64,000 bases of DNA from Thermobaculum terrenum ATCC BAA-798 (GCF_000025005.1 NC_013526.1:682001-746000); one strand, 5' to 3'. Shown: positions 25,462-35,539, numbered from the stretch's first letter. Notes: generated by a model from the sequence alone, not told the origin. Numbers and translations: made by a program.

Positions 25462-27762
25462 CTAGTAAGTCTTCGCCCGCTTCTCCGGCTCGCTGCGGGA
25501 CTCCCCTGTGTCGTAAGGGAACATCCTCGGCGCGCTCTCCGGCGTGAAGTGCCGCACCGCACCATCCGCCGTCGGGCCGCGTGGGGAGTCGAGCCTCTCG
25601 ACGGCGGCGGCGCACACCTTGTACTCTGGGATCTTCACCGTGGGCTCCACGGCCGGGTTGGTGAGCTGGTTGACCGCCTGCTCGTGCCCGTAGTGGAACG
25701 GGATGAAGATCGTGTCAGGCCGGATCGTCGGCACGACGAGCACCCTCAGCTCCATCGAGCCCCTGGGCGTGCGCACTCGCACGCGCTCGCCGTCGGTGAT
25801 GCCCAGCCGCTCGGCCACTTGAGGGTGGATCTCGACCCAGGGCTCCGGAGCCTGCGAGCGCAGGAAGCCCAGCCGCCTGGTCTGGTTGCCGCTCAGGTAG
25901 TGGTACACCACCCTGCCCGTCGTCAGCCGCAGGGGATAAGCTCCCCCGGGCTCCTCGGCCGGAGGGGTGTACTCCACGGGGTGGAAGCGCGCCCTGCCGT
26001 CCGGGTGCCCAAAACGCTCGGTGAACAGCCGCGGCGTGCCGGGGTGGTCCTCGCTCGGGCAGGGCCAGAACACCCCGCCCTGCGACTCGATCTTCTCCCA
26101 GGTGATGCCGTAGTAATCGGACACCCCTCCCCTCGTCGCCACCCGCAGCTCATCCCAGATGTCGCGGGTGGAGCTGTAGCGGAAGAACTCACCCCTACCG
26201 AGGCGACGGGCCAGGTCGATAATTATGTCGACATCCCGCCGCGCCTCCCCAGGCGGGTCAGCGGCCCGGTTGAGCTTCACCACCCTCCCCTCGAGGTTCG
26301 TGGTCGTGCCCTCGTCCTCGCACCACACCGAGCCCGGCAGCACCACGTCCGCCTGCTCCGCCGTCTCGGACATGAAGAAGTCGATCACCACCAACGGGTC
26401 GAGGTTGCGGAGCGCCCGCCCCACCACCTCGACGTTCGGCAGCGAGACCATCAGGTTGGAGCAGATCACCAGGCAGCTCTTGATCTCCCCCTTCGCCATC
26501 AGCCCCACCATCTCGGTCGCGGCCGCCCCCTCCCACGGCATCTCCTCCACGGGAATGCCCCACACGCGGGCGATGTACTCCCGGTCCTCGGGCACATCGA
26601 TGTGACGGTAGCCCGGCAGCTGGTTCGCCTTCTGCCCCACCTCGCGTCCCCCCTGGCCATTGCCCTGTCCGGTCAGCATCATGCTGCCGCCCCCCGGCTT
26701 GCCGACCTGGCCGCGCGCCAGCGCCAGGTTGATGCAGGCCAGGCAGTTGTCCACCCCGTGGGTGCTGTGCTCGATCCCGCGCGCGTGCATCACCAGCGAG
26801 GTGGGCGCCCTCCCGTAGAGCCGCGCCGCCGCGACGATCCGCTCGGCCGGCACGCCGGAGATCCGCTCGGCCAGCTCCGGCGTGTACCTCTCCACCACCT
26901 CCCTCACCGCCTCCCAGCCGACCGTGCGTCGCTGGATGTACTCCTCGTCAACGAGGCCATCGTGGACTATCTGGCGGAGCATAGCGTTCAGGACAGCGAT
27001 ATCGGTGCCAGGCCGCACGGGCAACCACAGGTCGGCCGTGCGGGCGGTGGCGGTCTCTCGTGGGTCCAGCACGATCAGGCTGGCGCCCTTGTCCCTTGCC
27101 CTCCACAGCCACTGCATCATCACCGGGAAGCACTCGGCGACGTTGGAGCCCACCACGAGCAGGCAGTCCGCCAGCGGGATGTCCGTCATCGGCAGCGGCG
27201 CGCGGTCTATGCCGAAGGCGCGGGCGTAGGCCACCGCCGCCGAGGACATGCACAGCCTGCCGTTGTAGTCCACGTGGCGCGTCCCCAACGCCACGCGCGC
27301 GAACTTCCCCACGAGGTAGCACTTCTCGTTCGTCATCGACGAGCCGCTGTACACCGCGACCGCGTCCCTGCCGTGGCGCGCCTGGATCTCGCGCCAGCGA
27401 GCCACCACGTAGTCCAGCGCCTCGTCCCAGCTCGCCCTCTCGAGCCTGCTCCCCTTGCCTCCCCTGCGGATCATGGGGTACGTCAGGCGGTCGGAGTGGT
27501 TCACCTGCTGGTAGGCCACGACGCCCTTGGGGCAGAGCTTCCCCCTGTTGTGGGGGAAGTCCCGCGGCTCCACGCCCGTCACCTGCCCGTCGGTGACCCG
27601 CAGGTGCATCCCGCACTGCACTCCGCAGAAGCAGCAGTGGGTGGGGACGAGCTCGTCCGGCAGGCGATCGGCCTCCTCCCAGCCCATCGGTGGCTCGCCC
27701 GTCGACTGGAAGTCGTAGTTGAAGTCGCGCCCCGGGAAGAACACGTCCTTGTTCACGCTCAT
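25462..27762 (-). CDS. Molybdopterin oxidoreductase, probable nitrate reductase catalytic subunit (Nas/Nap type)
   Basis: 766 residues. Cys43, Cys46, Cys50 (THCCFCGVQC) and Cys77 (LCPKG) bind a [4Fe-4S] cluster. The likely molybdenum ligand is Cys171 in YNGRLCMSSA, as in Nap/Nas nitrate reductases; formate dehydrogenases usually have a CH or UH pair here. The C-terminal molybdopterin-dinucleotide domain is seen as YPLRLTTGRV and FIPFHYGHEQAVN. There is no Tat signal, so it is cytoplasmic. The NarK-type transporter gene in the operon supports nitrate. Its start overlaps the membrane subunit stop by one base (TGATG). A formate or other oxyanion substrate is the main alternative. Confidence 0.82.
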   Translation of the reverse strand: MSVNKDVFFPGRDFNYDFQSTGEPPMGWEEADRLPDELVPTHCCFCGVQCGMHLRVTDGQVTGVEPRDFPHNRGKLCPKGVVAYQQVNHSDRLTYPMIRRGGKGSRLERASWDEALDYVVARWREIQARHGRDAVAVYSGSSMTNEKCYLVGKFARVALGTRHVDYNGRLCMSSAAVAYARAFGIDRAPLPMTDIPLADCLLVVGSNVAECFPVMMQWLWRARDKGASLIVLDPRETATARTADLWLPVRPGTDIAVLNAMLRQIVHDGLVDEEYIQRRTVGWEAVREVVERYTPELAERISGVPAERIVAAARLYGRAPTSLVMHARGIEHSTHGVDNCLACINLALARGQVGKPGGGSMMLTGQGNGQGGREVGQKANQLPGYRHIDVPEDREYIARVWGIPVEEMPWEGAAATEMVGLMAKGEIKSCLVICSNLMVSLPNVEVVGRALRNLDPLVVIDFFMSETAEQADVVLPGSVWCEDEGTTTNLEGRVVKLNRAADPPGEARRDVDIIIDLARRLGRGEFFRYSSTRDIWDELRVATRGGVSDYYGITWEKIESQGGVFWPCPSEDHPGTPRLFTERFGHPDGRARFHPVEYTPPAEEPGGAYPLRLTTGRVVYHYLSGNQTRRLGFLRSQAPEPWVEIHPQVAERLGITDGERVRVRTPRGSMELRVLVVPTIRPDTIFIPFHYGHEQAVNQLTNPAVEPTVKIPEYKVCAAAVERLDSPRGPTADGAVRHFTPESAPRMFPYDTGESRSEPEKRAKTY

Positions 27763-28820
27763 CAGAGGAACCTCCTGCCAACCCCGCCATAGTACGCCTG
27801 GCCGCGGAGCACCCTCTTGCAGGTGGGGCAGTACTCCTGCAGCCACCCCCTATCGCCGCCCAGGTCGTAGTCCTGTCCCAGCTCGCCCAGCGTGGCCCGC
27901 AGGTCCCCGATGAACTGCTGGGACGGCAGCTCCTCGCCGCAGCGCCGGCATCGTCCCGGCTCGGCCCGCGACCTACCGTAGTGCTCCACGTCGTGGCTCA
28001 CCGTCTGGTAGAGCGTCACGCCTATGCTCGCGGGCCGCTGGACGATGTGGAAGAACTTGCCGAACGGGATCGACAGGAGCCACGCCACCACCGTCACCTG
28101 GTGGGCCAGCGATATGAACCAGTAGAACTTGCCGTGCCACCACAGGGAGGACGCCGTCAGCGCCAGCCCCGTTATGGCGATGGCGAACAGCAGCACGAGC
28201 GGCACCAGGTCGAACCCGAAGCGCTGGGTGGTCCTCAGCCCCACGTCGGTGGTGCGGCGCCACAGGGCGATGCCCACCCCTATGATCAGCAGCAGCGCAG
28301 TGAAGTCCAGGGCGTGGAACAGCGCGAAGCCCGTGCCCGCCCTCGTGGGGAAGGTGAACACCGGGAAGCCAAAGAACCACAGCTGGTAGTGGTCAGGCGG
28401 CACGAAGGTGAACCTGATCCAGCCGAAGGTGAGCGGGAAGGTGATGAGGCAGGAGATCACTACCCCCCAGAAGATCGACATGTGCATGATCCACCGCTGC
28501 CGGCTGCGTCGGCGGATGAACGTCTGCCCGAAGATATCGCGCCACCAGGCGATCGGGATCAACGTCGTGTAGCGGCGGAAGTTCCGCCAGGAGAGGAACG
28601 TCGTCCAGCCCGCCTTGAAGTACCGCCAGGTGGGAGGTCGCGTGAGCCAGAGCGTGTATCGGTAGACGATCGCCGCCAGGGCGAACACCGTGGCCACCGC
28701 GTACCCGATCAGCGCGGAGTCGAAGTCCCGCAGCCCGCGCGATCCGATGTAGATGAGCACCAGCAGCACCAGGGTGGCCAACACCGCCAGCGCTGCAGCA
28801 GGCAGCTCGCGCCTCTGCAT
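27762..28820 (-). CDS. Membrane cytochrome-like subunit (NarI/HdrE-like) with C-terminal Cys motifs
   Basis: 352 residues. Seven or so membrane helices include two N-terminal ones, then MHMSIFWGVVISCLITFPL, ALFHALDFTALLLIIGVGIAL and FWFISLAHQVTVVAWLLSIP; several histidines at helix ends could bind b-type heme, as in NarI. A soluble tail has CRRCGEELPS and YCPTCKR, a pair of CxxC motifs. AGAGGAGG directly abuts an ATG at 28826, while the ATG at 28820 has six-base spacing and is chosen. It is the first gene of the nitrate operon and probably the quinol-oxidising anchor. Confidence 0.75.
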   Translation of the reverse strand: MQRRELPAAALAVLATLVLLVLIYIGSRGLRDFDSALIGYAVATVFALAAIVYRYTLWLTRPPTWRYFKAGWTTFLSWRNFRRYTTLIPIAWWRDIFGQTFIRRRSRQRWIMHMSIFWGVVISCLITFPLTFGWIRFTFVPPDHYQLWFFGFPVFTFPTRAGTGFALFHALDFTALLLIIGVGIALWRRTTDVGLRTTQRFGFDLVPLVLLFAIAITGLALTASSLWWHGKFYWFISLAHQVTVVAWLLSIPFGKFFHIVQRPASIGVTLYQTVSHDVEHYGRSRAEPGRCRRCGEELPSQQFIGDLRATLGELGQDYDLGGDRGWLQEYCPTCKRVLRGQAYYGGVGRRFL

Positions 28821-28875
28821 CTCCATCCTCCTCTGCACCATGCTACCACGGGCCGCCGCCCGGAGGATGGCCTCT

Positions 28876-28904
28876 ATTATAACACGGCCACTACCCGTTG
28901 TCGA
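28876..28904 (-). promoter_or_regulatory. Promoter of the nitrate operon
   Basis: Reverse strand TCGACA (28904-28899), 17 bp, TATAAT (28881-28876). The predicted start is near 28869, giving a leader of about 49 nt. The palindrome CACCC-CTTG-GGGTG centred at 28920.5 lies about 52 bp upstream of this start and may activate it. Confidence 0.75.
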
Positions 28905-28956
28905 CGGATCAATCACCCCTTGGGGTGGGGTGCTCCAGCGTATCCGTGGGCATAAT
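28892..28956 (+). promoter_or_regulatory. Island operator pair and -10 box for the 28985 operon
   Basis: Perfect palindrome CACCC-CTTG-GGGTG at 28914-28927, with a second half-site copy TACCC-GTTG-TCGAC at 28892-28905, 22 bp upstream. CATAAT (28951-28956) is a likely -10, putting the start near 28963 and the proximal site about 42.5 bp upstream. The geometry matches the other island promoters. The same element lies between this operon and the divergent nitrate operon and could serve both. Confidence 0.6.
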
Positions 28957-28984
28957 GGGAGTGAGGTTCGACGGAGGTATGGCG

Positions 28985-29476
28985 ATGGCCTATAAACTCA
29001 GGACGCGCGTGCAGCGGGCCGATGCCGGCCTGCTGATCCTCATCCTGGGAGGGGGCGCCCTGATCCTGCTCGGCCTGCTCGCCCTCGCGATCCCTTCTCG
29101 ATGGGGCCCCCAGCTAGCGCCGCCCACCACCCCAGAGGGAGTGGTACAGCGGTTCTACCTGGCTGCCTACAACGGAGACTTCGACCGCGCCTACAGCTAT
29201 CTATCCCAAGATGCCAAGAGGCGCATCTCCGCCGACGATCTGGAGCAGCTTGGGTCAGAACTCCGCGGCAGCAGGATCCAGGTGGGCATGTCCAAGGTGC
29301 AAGACGACGGCGCCAGGGTGGAGGTGGCCATAACGCGCTTTGGTCCCGTTGGGCCGTTCGGTCCTGAGGAGTGGACTGAGCGTCGTGACGTGTACCTGCG
29401 ACGCGAGGCGGGCACATGGAAGATCACGGGTGGGGCGTTTCTCTTGGTACCTAAGGAATTGCCGGTGACCAAGTGA
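28985..29476 (+). CDS. Membrane-anchored NTF2-like (DUF4878-type) protein
   Basis: 163 residues. GGAGGT touches one ATG (28979) and has six-base spacing to the ATG at 28985, which is taken as the start. One membrane helix (LLILILGGGALILLGLLALA) is followed by an extracytoplasmic domain: TPEGVVQRFYLAAYNGDFDRAYSYLS, then alternating strands ending GTWKITGGAFLL. That is the shape of DUF4878/SnoaL-like domains, which often act as lipoprotein or membrane-bound accessory domains of unknown role. It is first in a long operon (through 40135) behind an island operator. Confidence 0.65.
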   Translation: MAYKLRTRVQRADAGLLILILGGGALILLGLLALAIPSRWGPQLAPPTTPEGVVQRFYLAAYNGDFDRAYSYLSQDAKRRISADDLEQLGSELRGSRIQVGMSKVQDDGARVEVAITRFGPVGPFGPEEWTERRDVYLRREAGTWKITGGAFLLVPKELPVTK

Positions 29477-29513
29477 TACCGCCCGGGAAGGCTACTGCAG
29501 GAGGAGTTACAGC

Positions 29514-31460
29514 ATGTTTGGGTCAAACGTAATAGGAGTGCTCGCGCCCGGCCTTGCAGTATTGGCACCGGTGCTGCTTATCTGGGTCATCACCCGCGAG
29601 CGGCTGAGCATCGCCGTCGTAAGACGTCTATACGTCTACGCCGCAGCGTTCCTCGGCCTGCAGCTGGCGGCGGTTGGAGCTCGGGGTGTGCTCTCCGTGC
29701 TGCTCGAGCGGCTATCGGCTAGCGTGGTTGGCAGCCCGGAAGAGGAGGTGCAGCGGCTGAGCCTAGCCGTTGCGCTGCTCATAGTAGGGTTCCCGCTGTG
29801 GGGCTTCCACTGGTCATTGGCTCAGAGGGGTGCAGATCGTTCGGAGGAGCGGCACTCGCCGGTGCGCAGGCTGTACGGTTACGCGGTGCTGGCCGTCTCG
29901 ATGCTCGTGCTGCTGTTCTCGAGCCAGGATTTGATCGGAGGAGTCCTGAGACCGTCCGGGCTTGATTTGACACCCGGCTGGATCCCTCGGGCCATCGCCT
30001 CTCTCCTGATCTATGGCGCGATATGGGCGTACCATTGGCGAGTCATGGGAGCTGACAGGGCTGTGGTAGAGGCTGCCGATGCTCCCGCGACGCTCCGACG
30101 CTGGTACTTAGTGGTCGTCCAGGCGTTTGGCCTGGCGACGGCGGCTTTGGGCGCGACCAACCTTATCAGCCAGCTCCTGCGGGTTTGGCTGGTGCCAGCG
30201 ATAGGCCAAGCGCCTCCGTTTGGCTGGATGGTTGCAGGGCTAGTGGCCGGACTGGCGGTCTGGCTGCCTCACCACCTGTGGGCGCGGCAGCTCGTCCGCC
30301 GGCCTGGGCCGCTGCGCGAGGACGAGGCACGGTCGACCTTGAGGCAGGTGTACGCGGCGGTAGTGATCACCCTAACGGCGGCTGCCGCTCTGGGAGCGTT
30401 CGCCTCGCTCCTGCGCGCCGTCCTGCTCGTCGCGTTCGGTGGCATGGGCTGGGCATCGGTGCTGGAAGACTACACACTTGCGATCGCGACGATCCTGGTC
30501 GCGGTGCCGATCTGGGCCTACCATCGGCGACAGCTTGCCGAGGAGGCGTTGCTGGCGGATATCCCGGCACGACCGGATACGGCCAGGAGGGTGATCTGGT
30601 ACCTGACGGCAGCTGTAGGGCTCGGTGCGCTCTTCTTTGGGCTCGGAGGCCTGGTGTACACGCTGCTGCAGATGGTCCTGACCTCGAACGCGATCGGTGC
30701 TGGCTGGCGCGAGCCGCTCAGCACGTATCTGGCCCTATCGTCCGTGGCGCTGCCGATCTACGCCGTCGCCGCGCGAGCCATCGAGAGCTTGGTCCGCAGA
30801 TCGCCCGCGGAGGAGCGGACGCTCGCCCGCCGCATCTACCTGTACGGGGCGCTCCTGTTCGGCATCTCCGCGACGATCGTTACCGGAGTCATGCTCCTGA
30901 GAGTCATACTGCAGTTCGTCCTGGGAGCACCACCACCTAACCCGGCCATTGACCTCAGTCGCTGGCTCGGGTACTTCCTCGTCGCTGCCGCCATTGCGGC
31001 CCATCACGCTGTGCTGGTGCGCAGGACAGGCAGGACCGTAGTGGATATCGGCCGCGGCACCATAGTCGCCGTCGTGGCGGATCCGCCCCTGCAGCAGGCG
31101 ATAGCCGACTGTCTGCGGCACGAGCTGCCGGGCGCCGAGGTGAGGGTCTCCGGGACGAGGGAGCTCGAGGCTACATCGTCGGCTCTTGCTGGAGCGGATG
31201 TCCTCATCTTGACGCTGGGGGCATTGCTGGAGGCGGCGGTAGCAGAGGCCGCTGCCAGGTACGCCGGCGGCCGGATACTGATCCCTACCGAGGTTGCGGG
31301 CTACGAGCTGGTGGGTACCCAAGCGAACCCGGAGGCGCTAGCCAGGGATGCGGCCAGGCTGGTACGGGAGCGCCTCGGGCGCGGTACCGAGGGGGCCGCT
31401 GCGCGCCCGAGGCACCAGCACCCACCGTTGGGAGGGAGCGGCGGTGTCGAGCGCAAGTAG
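29514..31460 (+). CDS. Multi-repeat DUF5671-like membrane protein with C-terminal soluble domain
   Basis: 648 residues. About five repeats of a two-helix unit are visible, each opening with an RRLYVYAAAFLGLQL-like segment (RRLYGYAVLAVSML, RRWYLVVVQAFGLA, RQVYAAVVITLTAA, RRVIWYLTAAVGLG, RRIYLYGALLFGIS) and followed by a second helix and an AYHRRQ/AHHAVLVRR turn. From about 520 there is a soluble alpha/beta part (VVADPPLQQAIADCLRHELPG). It resembles the DUF5671 family, whose function is unknown. Its last 17 bases overlap the ATPase start, so the two are coupled. Confidence 0.7.
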   Translation: MFGSNVIGVLAPGLAVLAPVLLIWVITRERLSIAVVRRLYVYAAAFLGLQLAAVGARGVLSVLLERLSASVVGSPEEEVQRLSLAVALLIVGFPLWGFHWSLAQRGADRSEERHSPVRRLYGYAVLAVSMLVLLFSSQDLIGGVLRPSGLDLTPGWIPRAIASLLIYGAIWAYHWRVMGADRAVVEAADAPATLRRWYLVVVQAFGLATAALGATNLISQLLRVWLVPAIGQAPPFGWMVAGLVAGLAVWLPHHLWARQLVRRPGPLREDEARSTLRQVYAAVVITLTAAAALGAFASLLRAVLLVAFGGMGWASVLEDYTLAIATILVAVPIWAYHRRQLAEEALLADIPARPDTARRVIWYLTAAVGLGALFFGLGGLVYTLLQMVLTSNAIGAGWREPLSTYLALSSVALPIYAVAARAIESLVRRSPAEERTLARRIYLYGALLFGISATIVTGVMLLRVILQFVLGAPPPNPAIDLSRWLGYFLVAAAIAAHHAVLVRRTGRTVVDIGRGTIVAVVADPPLQQAIADCLRHELPGAEVRVSGTRELEATSSALAGADVLILTLGALLEAAVAEAAARYAGGRILIPTEVAGYELVGTQANPEALARDAARLVRERLGRGTEGAAARPRHQHPPLGGSGGVERK

Positions 31461-34191
31461 CGCCGCTGCAGGATCGCACGACTGGTATAAGCTCGACGTC
31501 GACCGCGTGCTTGAGCAGCTGAGGGTCGACCCCAATCAAGGGCTCAGCGACCTCGAGGCGGCCAGGCGCCTACACAGGTATGGCCCTAACCTGCTGCCCG
31601 ATCGCAGCTCCAGGCGACCGGTCGAGCTTCTGGCCGCGCAGTTGAGGAGCACGCTGGTCCTCGTCCTGGCGGGGGCATCCGCCGTATCTCTAGCCCTGGG
31701 CGACCTCGTCGATGCCGCGGCGATCGCCGTAATCCTCCTGCTCAACGCCTCCCTAGGTTTCTGGCAGGAGTACAGGGCGGAGCGGGCTATGTCTGCGCTC
31801 AGGCAGCTGTCGGCGCCCGTGGTGAGGGTACGGCGTGAGGGGCGGGTGCTGGAGCTGCCGGCTGGGCAGCTCGTCCCCGGAGACGTGGTGCTGCTGGAGG
31901 CGGGCAACATCGTCCCCGCGGACGGTAGGCTGCTGGAGTGCTCCAATCTGCGCGTGCAGGAGGCCGCGCTCACCGGTGAGTCGGAGCCTGTGGAAAAGCA
32001 GGTAGCCGCGCTCACCGGTGACCTGCCGCTTGGCGACCGACGCAACATGGTGTACGCTGGCACCTTCGTCGCCTACGGCCGCGGCACGGCGGTGGTCACC
32101 GAGACCGGGATGAACACCGAGCTCGGCACCGTGGCGGCGCTGCTGGGCTCGGTGAGGGCGCAGCCCACGCCCTTACAGGTGAGGCTCAACCACCTCGGCA
32201 GGTTGCTGGCGGGCGTCGCCGTGGTCCTCGCCCTGGTCATCTTTGCGCTCGGCCTGCTCCGCGGCGAGGACTGGCGGCTGGTCTTTTTGACGGCCGTGAG
32301 CCTCGCCGTCGCCGCCGTGCCGGAGGGGCTGCCGGCCGTGGTGACGATCGCCCTGGCGCTGGGCGCTCAGAGGATGCTGAGGCGCCGAGCCCTGATCCGC
32401 GTGTTGACGGCCGTGGAGACGCTCGGCGCGGTCACCACGATCTGCACCGACAAAACGGGCACGCTCACGGAGAACAAGATGAGGGTGACGGTCCTGGAGG
32501 TGCCGGGGGCGAGGACACCCCCACCTGCATCCCCGAGCGGTGCCGCCCGCAGCCAGGCCGATAGGCCCGGGATAGGACTTCTCCTGTTAGGCGGCGCCCT
32601 ATGCAGCGACGCCTGGCTGCCGCCTGAGGAGGCCGCGGAGGCTGACCCCCGGGTGGTAGGGGATCCCACCGAGGCGGCGATCGTGGTGGCTGCCGCCCGG
32701 TGGGGCTTGCTGAAGTTCGAGCTGGAGCGGTACCTGCCGCGGGTTGCGGAGGTGCCGTTCGATTCGGAACGCAAGCGGATGACGACCGTGCACCAGGTGA
32801 GGCACGACCTCGTGGCCGATAAGCCCCAGGCGCCTTGGTGGGGCAAGCACCTACCCTCACCCCACAGCCCCTACCTGGCGTTCACTAAGGGGGCCGTGGA
32901 CAGCGTCCTGCAGGTGTCCAGCTACCTCTGGGTCGACGGCCGGTCGGTACCGATGGATGACGCCCGCCGTAGGGAGCTGCTGGAGGCACAAGATGCGATA
33001 GCTCGAGGCGGGGAGCGCGTCCTCGGCATCGCCTACAGGCCGCTGGAGTCCCTACCCCCGATGGACGCCCCCATCGAGCAGGCGCTCACCTTCGTCGGCA
33101 TGATCGGCATGATGGATCCACCTCGTCCGGAGGCGTACGCAGCCGTCGCCCGATGCAGGCGCGCGGGGATACGGCCGATCATGATCACCGGAGACCATCC
33201 CCTCACCGCCCTGCGCGTCGCCCAGGCTCTGGACATCGCCACCGACGCCCATGTGCTGACCGGGAAGGAGCTGGAGGTGATGGGCATCGACCACCTCGCG
33301 AGCGTGGTGGAGCAGGTGTCCGTATATGCCCGCGTATCCCCTCTGCACAAGCTGAAGATAATCCAAGCGCTCCAGCGGCGAGGGCACGTGGTCGCGATGA
33401 CCGGTGACGGCGTCAACGACGCCCCAGCGCTCAAGGCAGCGGACGTCGGCGTGGCGATGGGGCTCAAGGGCACGGACGTCGCCAAAGAGGCGGCGGAGAT
33501 CGTGCTCTTGGACGACAACTTCAGCACGATAGTAGCGGCCGTGGAGGAGGGTCGAGCGATCTACGACAACATACGCAAGTTCGTGCGCTACCTGCTGGCC
33601 AGCAACGTGGCAGAGCTCTTCGTCATGCTCCTTGGGCCGTTGATCGGCATGCCGCTGCCGCTGCTGTCCCTGCAGATCCTGTGGATCAACCTGGTAACCG
33701 ACGGCCTGCCCGCCCTCGCGCTCGGCTTGGAGCCCGCCGAGCCGGACGTGATGGAGCGACCACCCCGCAGCCCAGACGAACATATCCTCGGAGGAGGACT
33801 CGCCCCCCGCATCGTCTGGACCAGCCTCTTGATGGGGGTTATCTCCCTAGCCCTTGGCGCGATCTACTGGTGGCATGGTGCTCCCCAGTGGCAGAGCATG
33901 GTCTTCATGACCCTAACTTTGTCCCAGATGGCCCACGTGCTGGCCGCCCGCTCCGAACGCAAGCTGCTGCTCACCCTCGGCCCGAGGTCCAACCCCTACC
34001 TGCTGGGGGCGGTGGTCCTGACCGTGCTCCTGCAGGTAATGGCGGTCTACGCCAGCCCCCTGCAGGCGGTGCTTGGGACGGTGGGGCTGCCGGCGATGGA
34101 CCTGCTGTTGAGCTTGGCAGCTAGCTCCATCATCCTCGTGGCCCTTGAGCTCGAGAAGGTGATCCGGCATGCCGGGACTAGCCGGAGATGA
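31444..34191 (+). CDS. P2-type cation-transporting ATPase (Ca2+-ATPase/CtpF-like)
   Basis: 915 residues; GTG start after GGGAGGGAGC. Actuator motif [11 protein letters not shown]; phosphorylation motif [13 protein letters not shown] with Asp336; hinge [17 protein letters not shown]. The ion-site helices read [16 protein letters not shown] (M4) and [17 protein letters not shown] (M6), the pattern of P2A calcium pumps; manganese or other divalent ions remain possible. A CtpF-like ATPase belongs to the hypoxia (DosR) regulon of mycobacteria, a suggestive parallel. It is the third gene of the long rightward operon. Confidence 0.9.
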   Translation: MSSASSAAAGSHDWYKLDVDRVLEQLRVDPNQGLSDLEAARRLHRYGPNLLPDRSSRRPVELLAAQLRSTLVLVLAGASAVSLALGDLVDAAAIAVILLLNASLGFWQEYRAERAMSALRQLSAPVVRVRREGRVLELPAGQLVPGDVVLLEAGNIVPADGRLLECSNLRVQEAALTGESEPVEKQVAALTGDLPLGDRRNMVYAGTFVAYGRGTAVVTETGMNTELGTVAALLGSVRAQPTPLQVRLNHLGRLLAGVAVVLALVIFALGLLRGEDWRLVFLTAVSLAVAAVPEGLPAVVTIALALGAQRMLRRRALIRVLTAVETLGAVTTICTDKTGTLTENKMRVTVLEVPGARTPPPASPSGAARSQADRPGIGLLLLGGALCSDAWLPPEEAAEADPRVVGDPTEAAIVVAAARWGLLKFELERYLPRVAEVPFDSERKRMTTVHQVRHDLVADKPQAPWWGKHLPSPHSPYLAFTKGAVDSVLQVSSYLWVDGRSVPMDDARRRELLEAQDAIARGGERVLGIAYRPLESLPPMDAPIEQALTFVGMIGMMDPPRPEAYAAVARCRRAGIRPIMITGDHPLTALRVAQALDIATDAHVLTGKELEVMGIDHLASVVEQVSVYARVSPLHKLKIIQALQRRGHVVAMTGDGVNDAPALKAADVGVAMGLKGTDVAKEAAEIVLLDDNFSTIVAAVEEGRAIYDNIRKFVRYLLASNVAELFVMLLGPLIGMPLPLLSLQILWINLVTDGLPALALGLEPAEPDVMERPPRSPDEHILGGGLAPRIVWTSLLMGVISLALGAIYWWHGAPQWQSMVFMTLTLSQMAHVLAARSERKLLLTLGPRSNPYLLGAVVLTVLLQVMAVYASPLQAVLGTVGLPAMDLLLSLAASSIILVALELEKVIRHAGTSRR

Positions 34192-34208
34192 TGCCAAGGC
34201 TGGACTCC

Positions 34209-34222
34209 CACCCCGATGGGTG
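34209..34222 (+). promoter_or_regulatory. Possible additional island operator before the acetate kinase gene
   Basis: CACCC-CGAT-GGGTG, a perfect 5-bp inverted repeat with 4-bp spacer, lies in the 226-bp gap between the ATPase and acetate kinase genes. A related string, GACACCACCCCCAG, follows at 34228. The distance to the start codon (about 200 bp) is larger than at other island promoters and I see no convincing -10 box. The rest of the gap (34223-34417) holds nothing else that I recognise. Confidence 0.4.
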
Positions 34223-34417
34223 GCTGGGACACCACCCCCAGAGATCGCCACGACTATCCGGGAGGATGTGTTGGCAAGCATCTTCCTGGGCTACCATGGT
34301 ACCAGCGATGCAAGGTACTTGGAGCATGCACGATGCAGCTACCGTGGTCCTCTCCGGCAACTACCTCTCGGTGGGGGACGGCCCATCCGAGCCCCACCCA
34401 ACGCGGGAGGTGAGCGC

Positions 34418-35539
34418 ATGCGCGTGCTGACCGTGAACGCCGGCAGCTCGTCCCTGCGCCTAGGACTGTGCGAGGGCGATGGAGCGGTTATCAGGCGGAT
34501 TGCCGAGGTGAAGTACGAGGGCACGCAGATCGTCGTCGCCTGGCTTGAGTCGTTCTTGGCGCAGGCTCCCTCTGAGGTGGACGCTGTCGCGCACAGGGTG
34601 GTGCACGGGGGCGAGCACATGACCTCCTCCCGCCTGATAGACGCGGGCGTTGAGGGAGAGATCGAGCGCCTGGCGCCGCTTGCCCCCCTGCACAATCCTC
34701 CGGCGCTGCAGTGGATCAGGGCGTGCCGCCGAGTGTTGGGGGACAGAGTCCCCCAGGTGGCCGTGTTCGACACCGCCTTCTACTGCCATCTGCCGGCAGT
34801 GGCCAGGGCTTACGCGCTGCCCCTGGAGACCTGCAGGGAGCTTGGGATCCGGAGGTACGGCTTCCACGGGATCGCCCATCAGGCGATGTGGCGGCGGTGG
34901 CGTCAGCTGCGCCCGGATCTAGAGGACGGGGGTAGGGTCATATCCCTTCAGCTCGGCGCCGGCTGCTCGGCAACGGCCATAGCCCGCGGGGGACCTCTGG
35001 ATACCTCCATGGGGTTCTCCCCGTTGGAGGGGCTCGTCATGGCCACCCGCCCGGGCGACGTAGATCCCGGGGCGATGGTGTACCTCCAGAGGGCGCTTGG
35101 GTGGGGGCCCAACGAGCTCGACGACCTGCTCAACAACCACTCCGGGCTGCTCGGGCTGTCCGGGCTCAGTGGGGACATGCGCGTGCTCCTGAGCTCCGAC
35201 AGTCCCGAGGCCAGGCTGGCGGTGGAGCTCTACTGCTACCGGGCCCGCAAGTACGTCGGGGCCTACATGGCGGTGCTGGCAGGCGCAGACGGCATCTTGT
35301 TCGGAGGAGGTGTGGGGGAGCACGCCCCGCAGGTGCGCCAGGCGATCCTGCGCGATATGGAGTGGTGCGGGATAGCGCTGGACCCCGAGGCCAACGCGGC
35401 GGCCACCTCTGGCGAACACCGCATCAGCCTAGCGGATAGCCTGGACGTGTGGGTCGTCCCCGTGGACGAGGCCGCGGTACTGGCCGAGGAGGCCATCAGG
35501 GTGGTCTCAAAGATTGGAGATGAGGGAGGTCAGATGTAG
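34418..35539 (+). CDS. ackA: Acetate kinase
   Basis: 373 residues, slightly shorter than the usual ~400. VNAGSSSLRLGL at residue 6 is the phosphate-binding signature; VAHRVVHGG, VFDTAFYCHLP, RRYGFHGIAHQ and LFGGGVGEHAP match acetate kinase motifs, some with divergent residues (GxGEH rather than GIGEN). The ATG is six bases after GGGAGGT. It converts acetyl phosphate and ADP to acetate and ATP. The phosphoketolase gene starts at the base after its stop codon, so the two form a unit that yields ATP from sugar phosphate without oxygen. Confidence 0.92.
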   Translation: MRVLTVNAGSSSLRLGLCEGDGAVIRRIAEVKYEGTQIVVAWLESFLAQAPSEVDAVAHRVVHGGEHMTSSRLIDAGVEGEIERLAPLAPLHNPPALQWIRACRRVLGDRVPQVAVFDTAFYCHLPAVARAYALPLETCRELGIRRYGFHGIAHQAMWRRWRQLRPDLEDGGRVISLQLGAGCSATAIARGGPLDTSMGFSPLEGLVMATRPGDVDPGAMVYLQRALGWGPNELDDLLNNHSGLLGLSGLSGDMRVLLSSDSPEARLAVELYCYRARKYVGAYMAVLAGADGILFGGGVGEHAPQVRQAILRDMEWCGIALDPEANAAATSGEHRISLADSLDVWVVPVDEAAVLAEEAIRVVSKIGDEGGQM

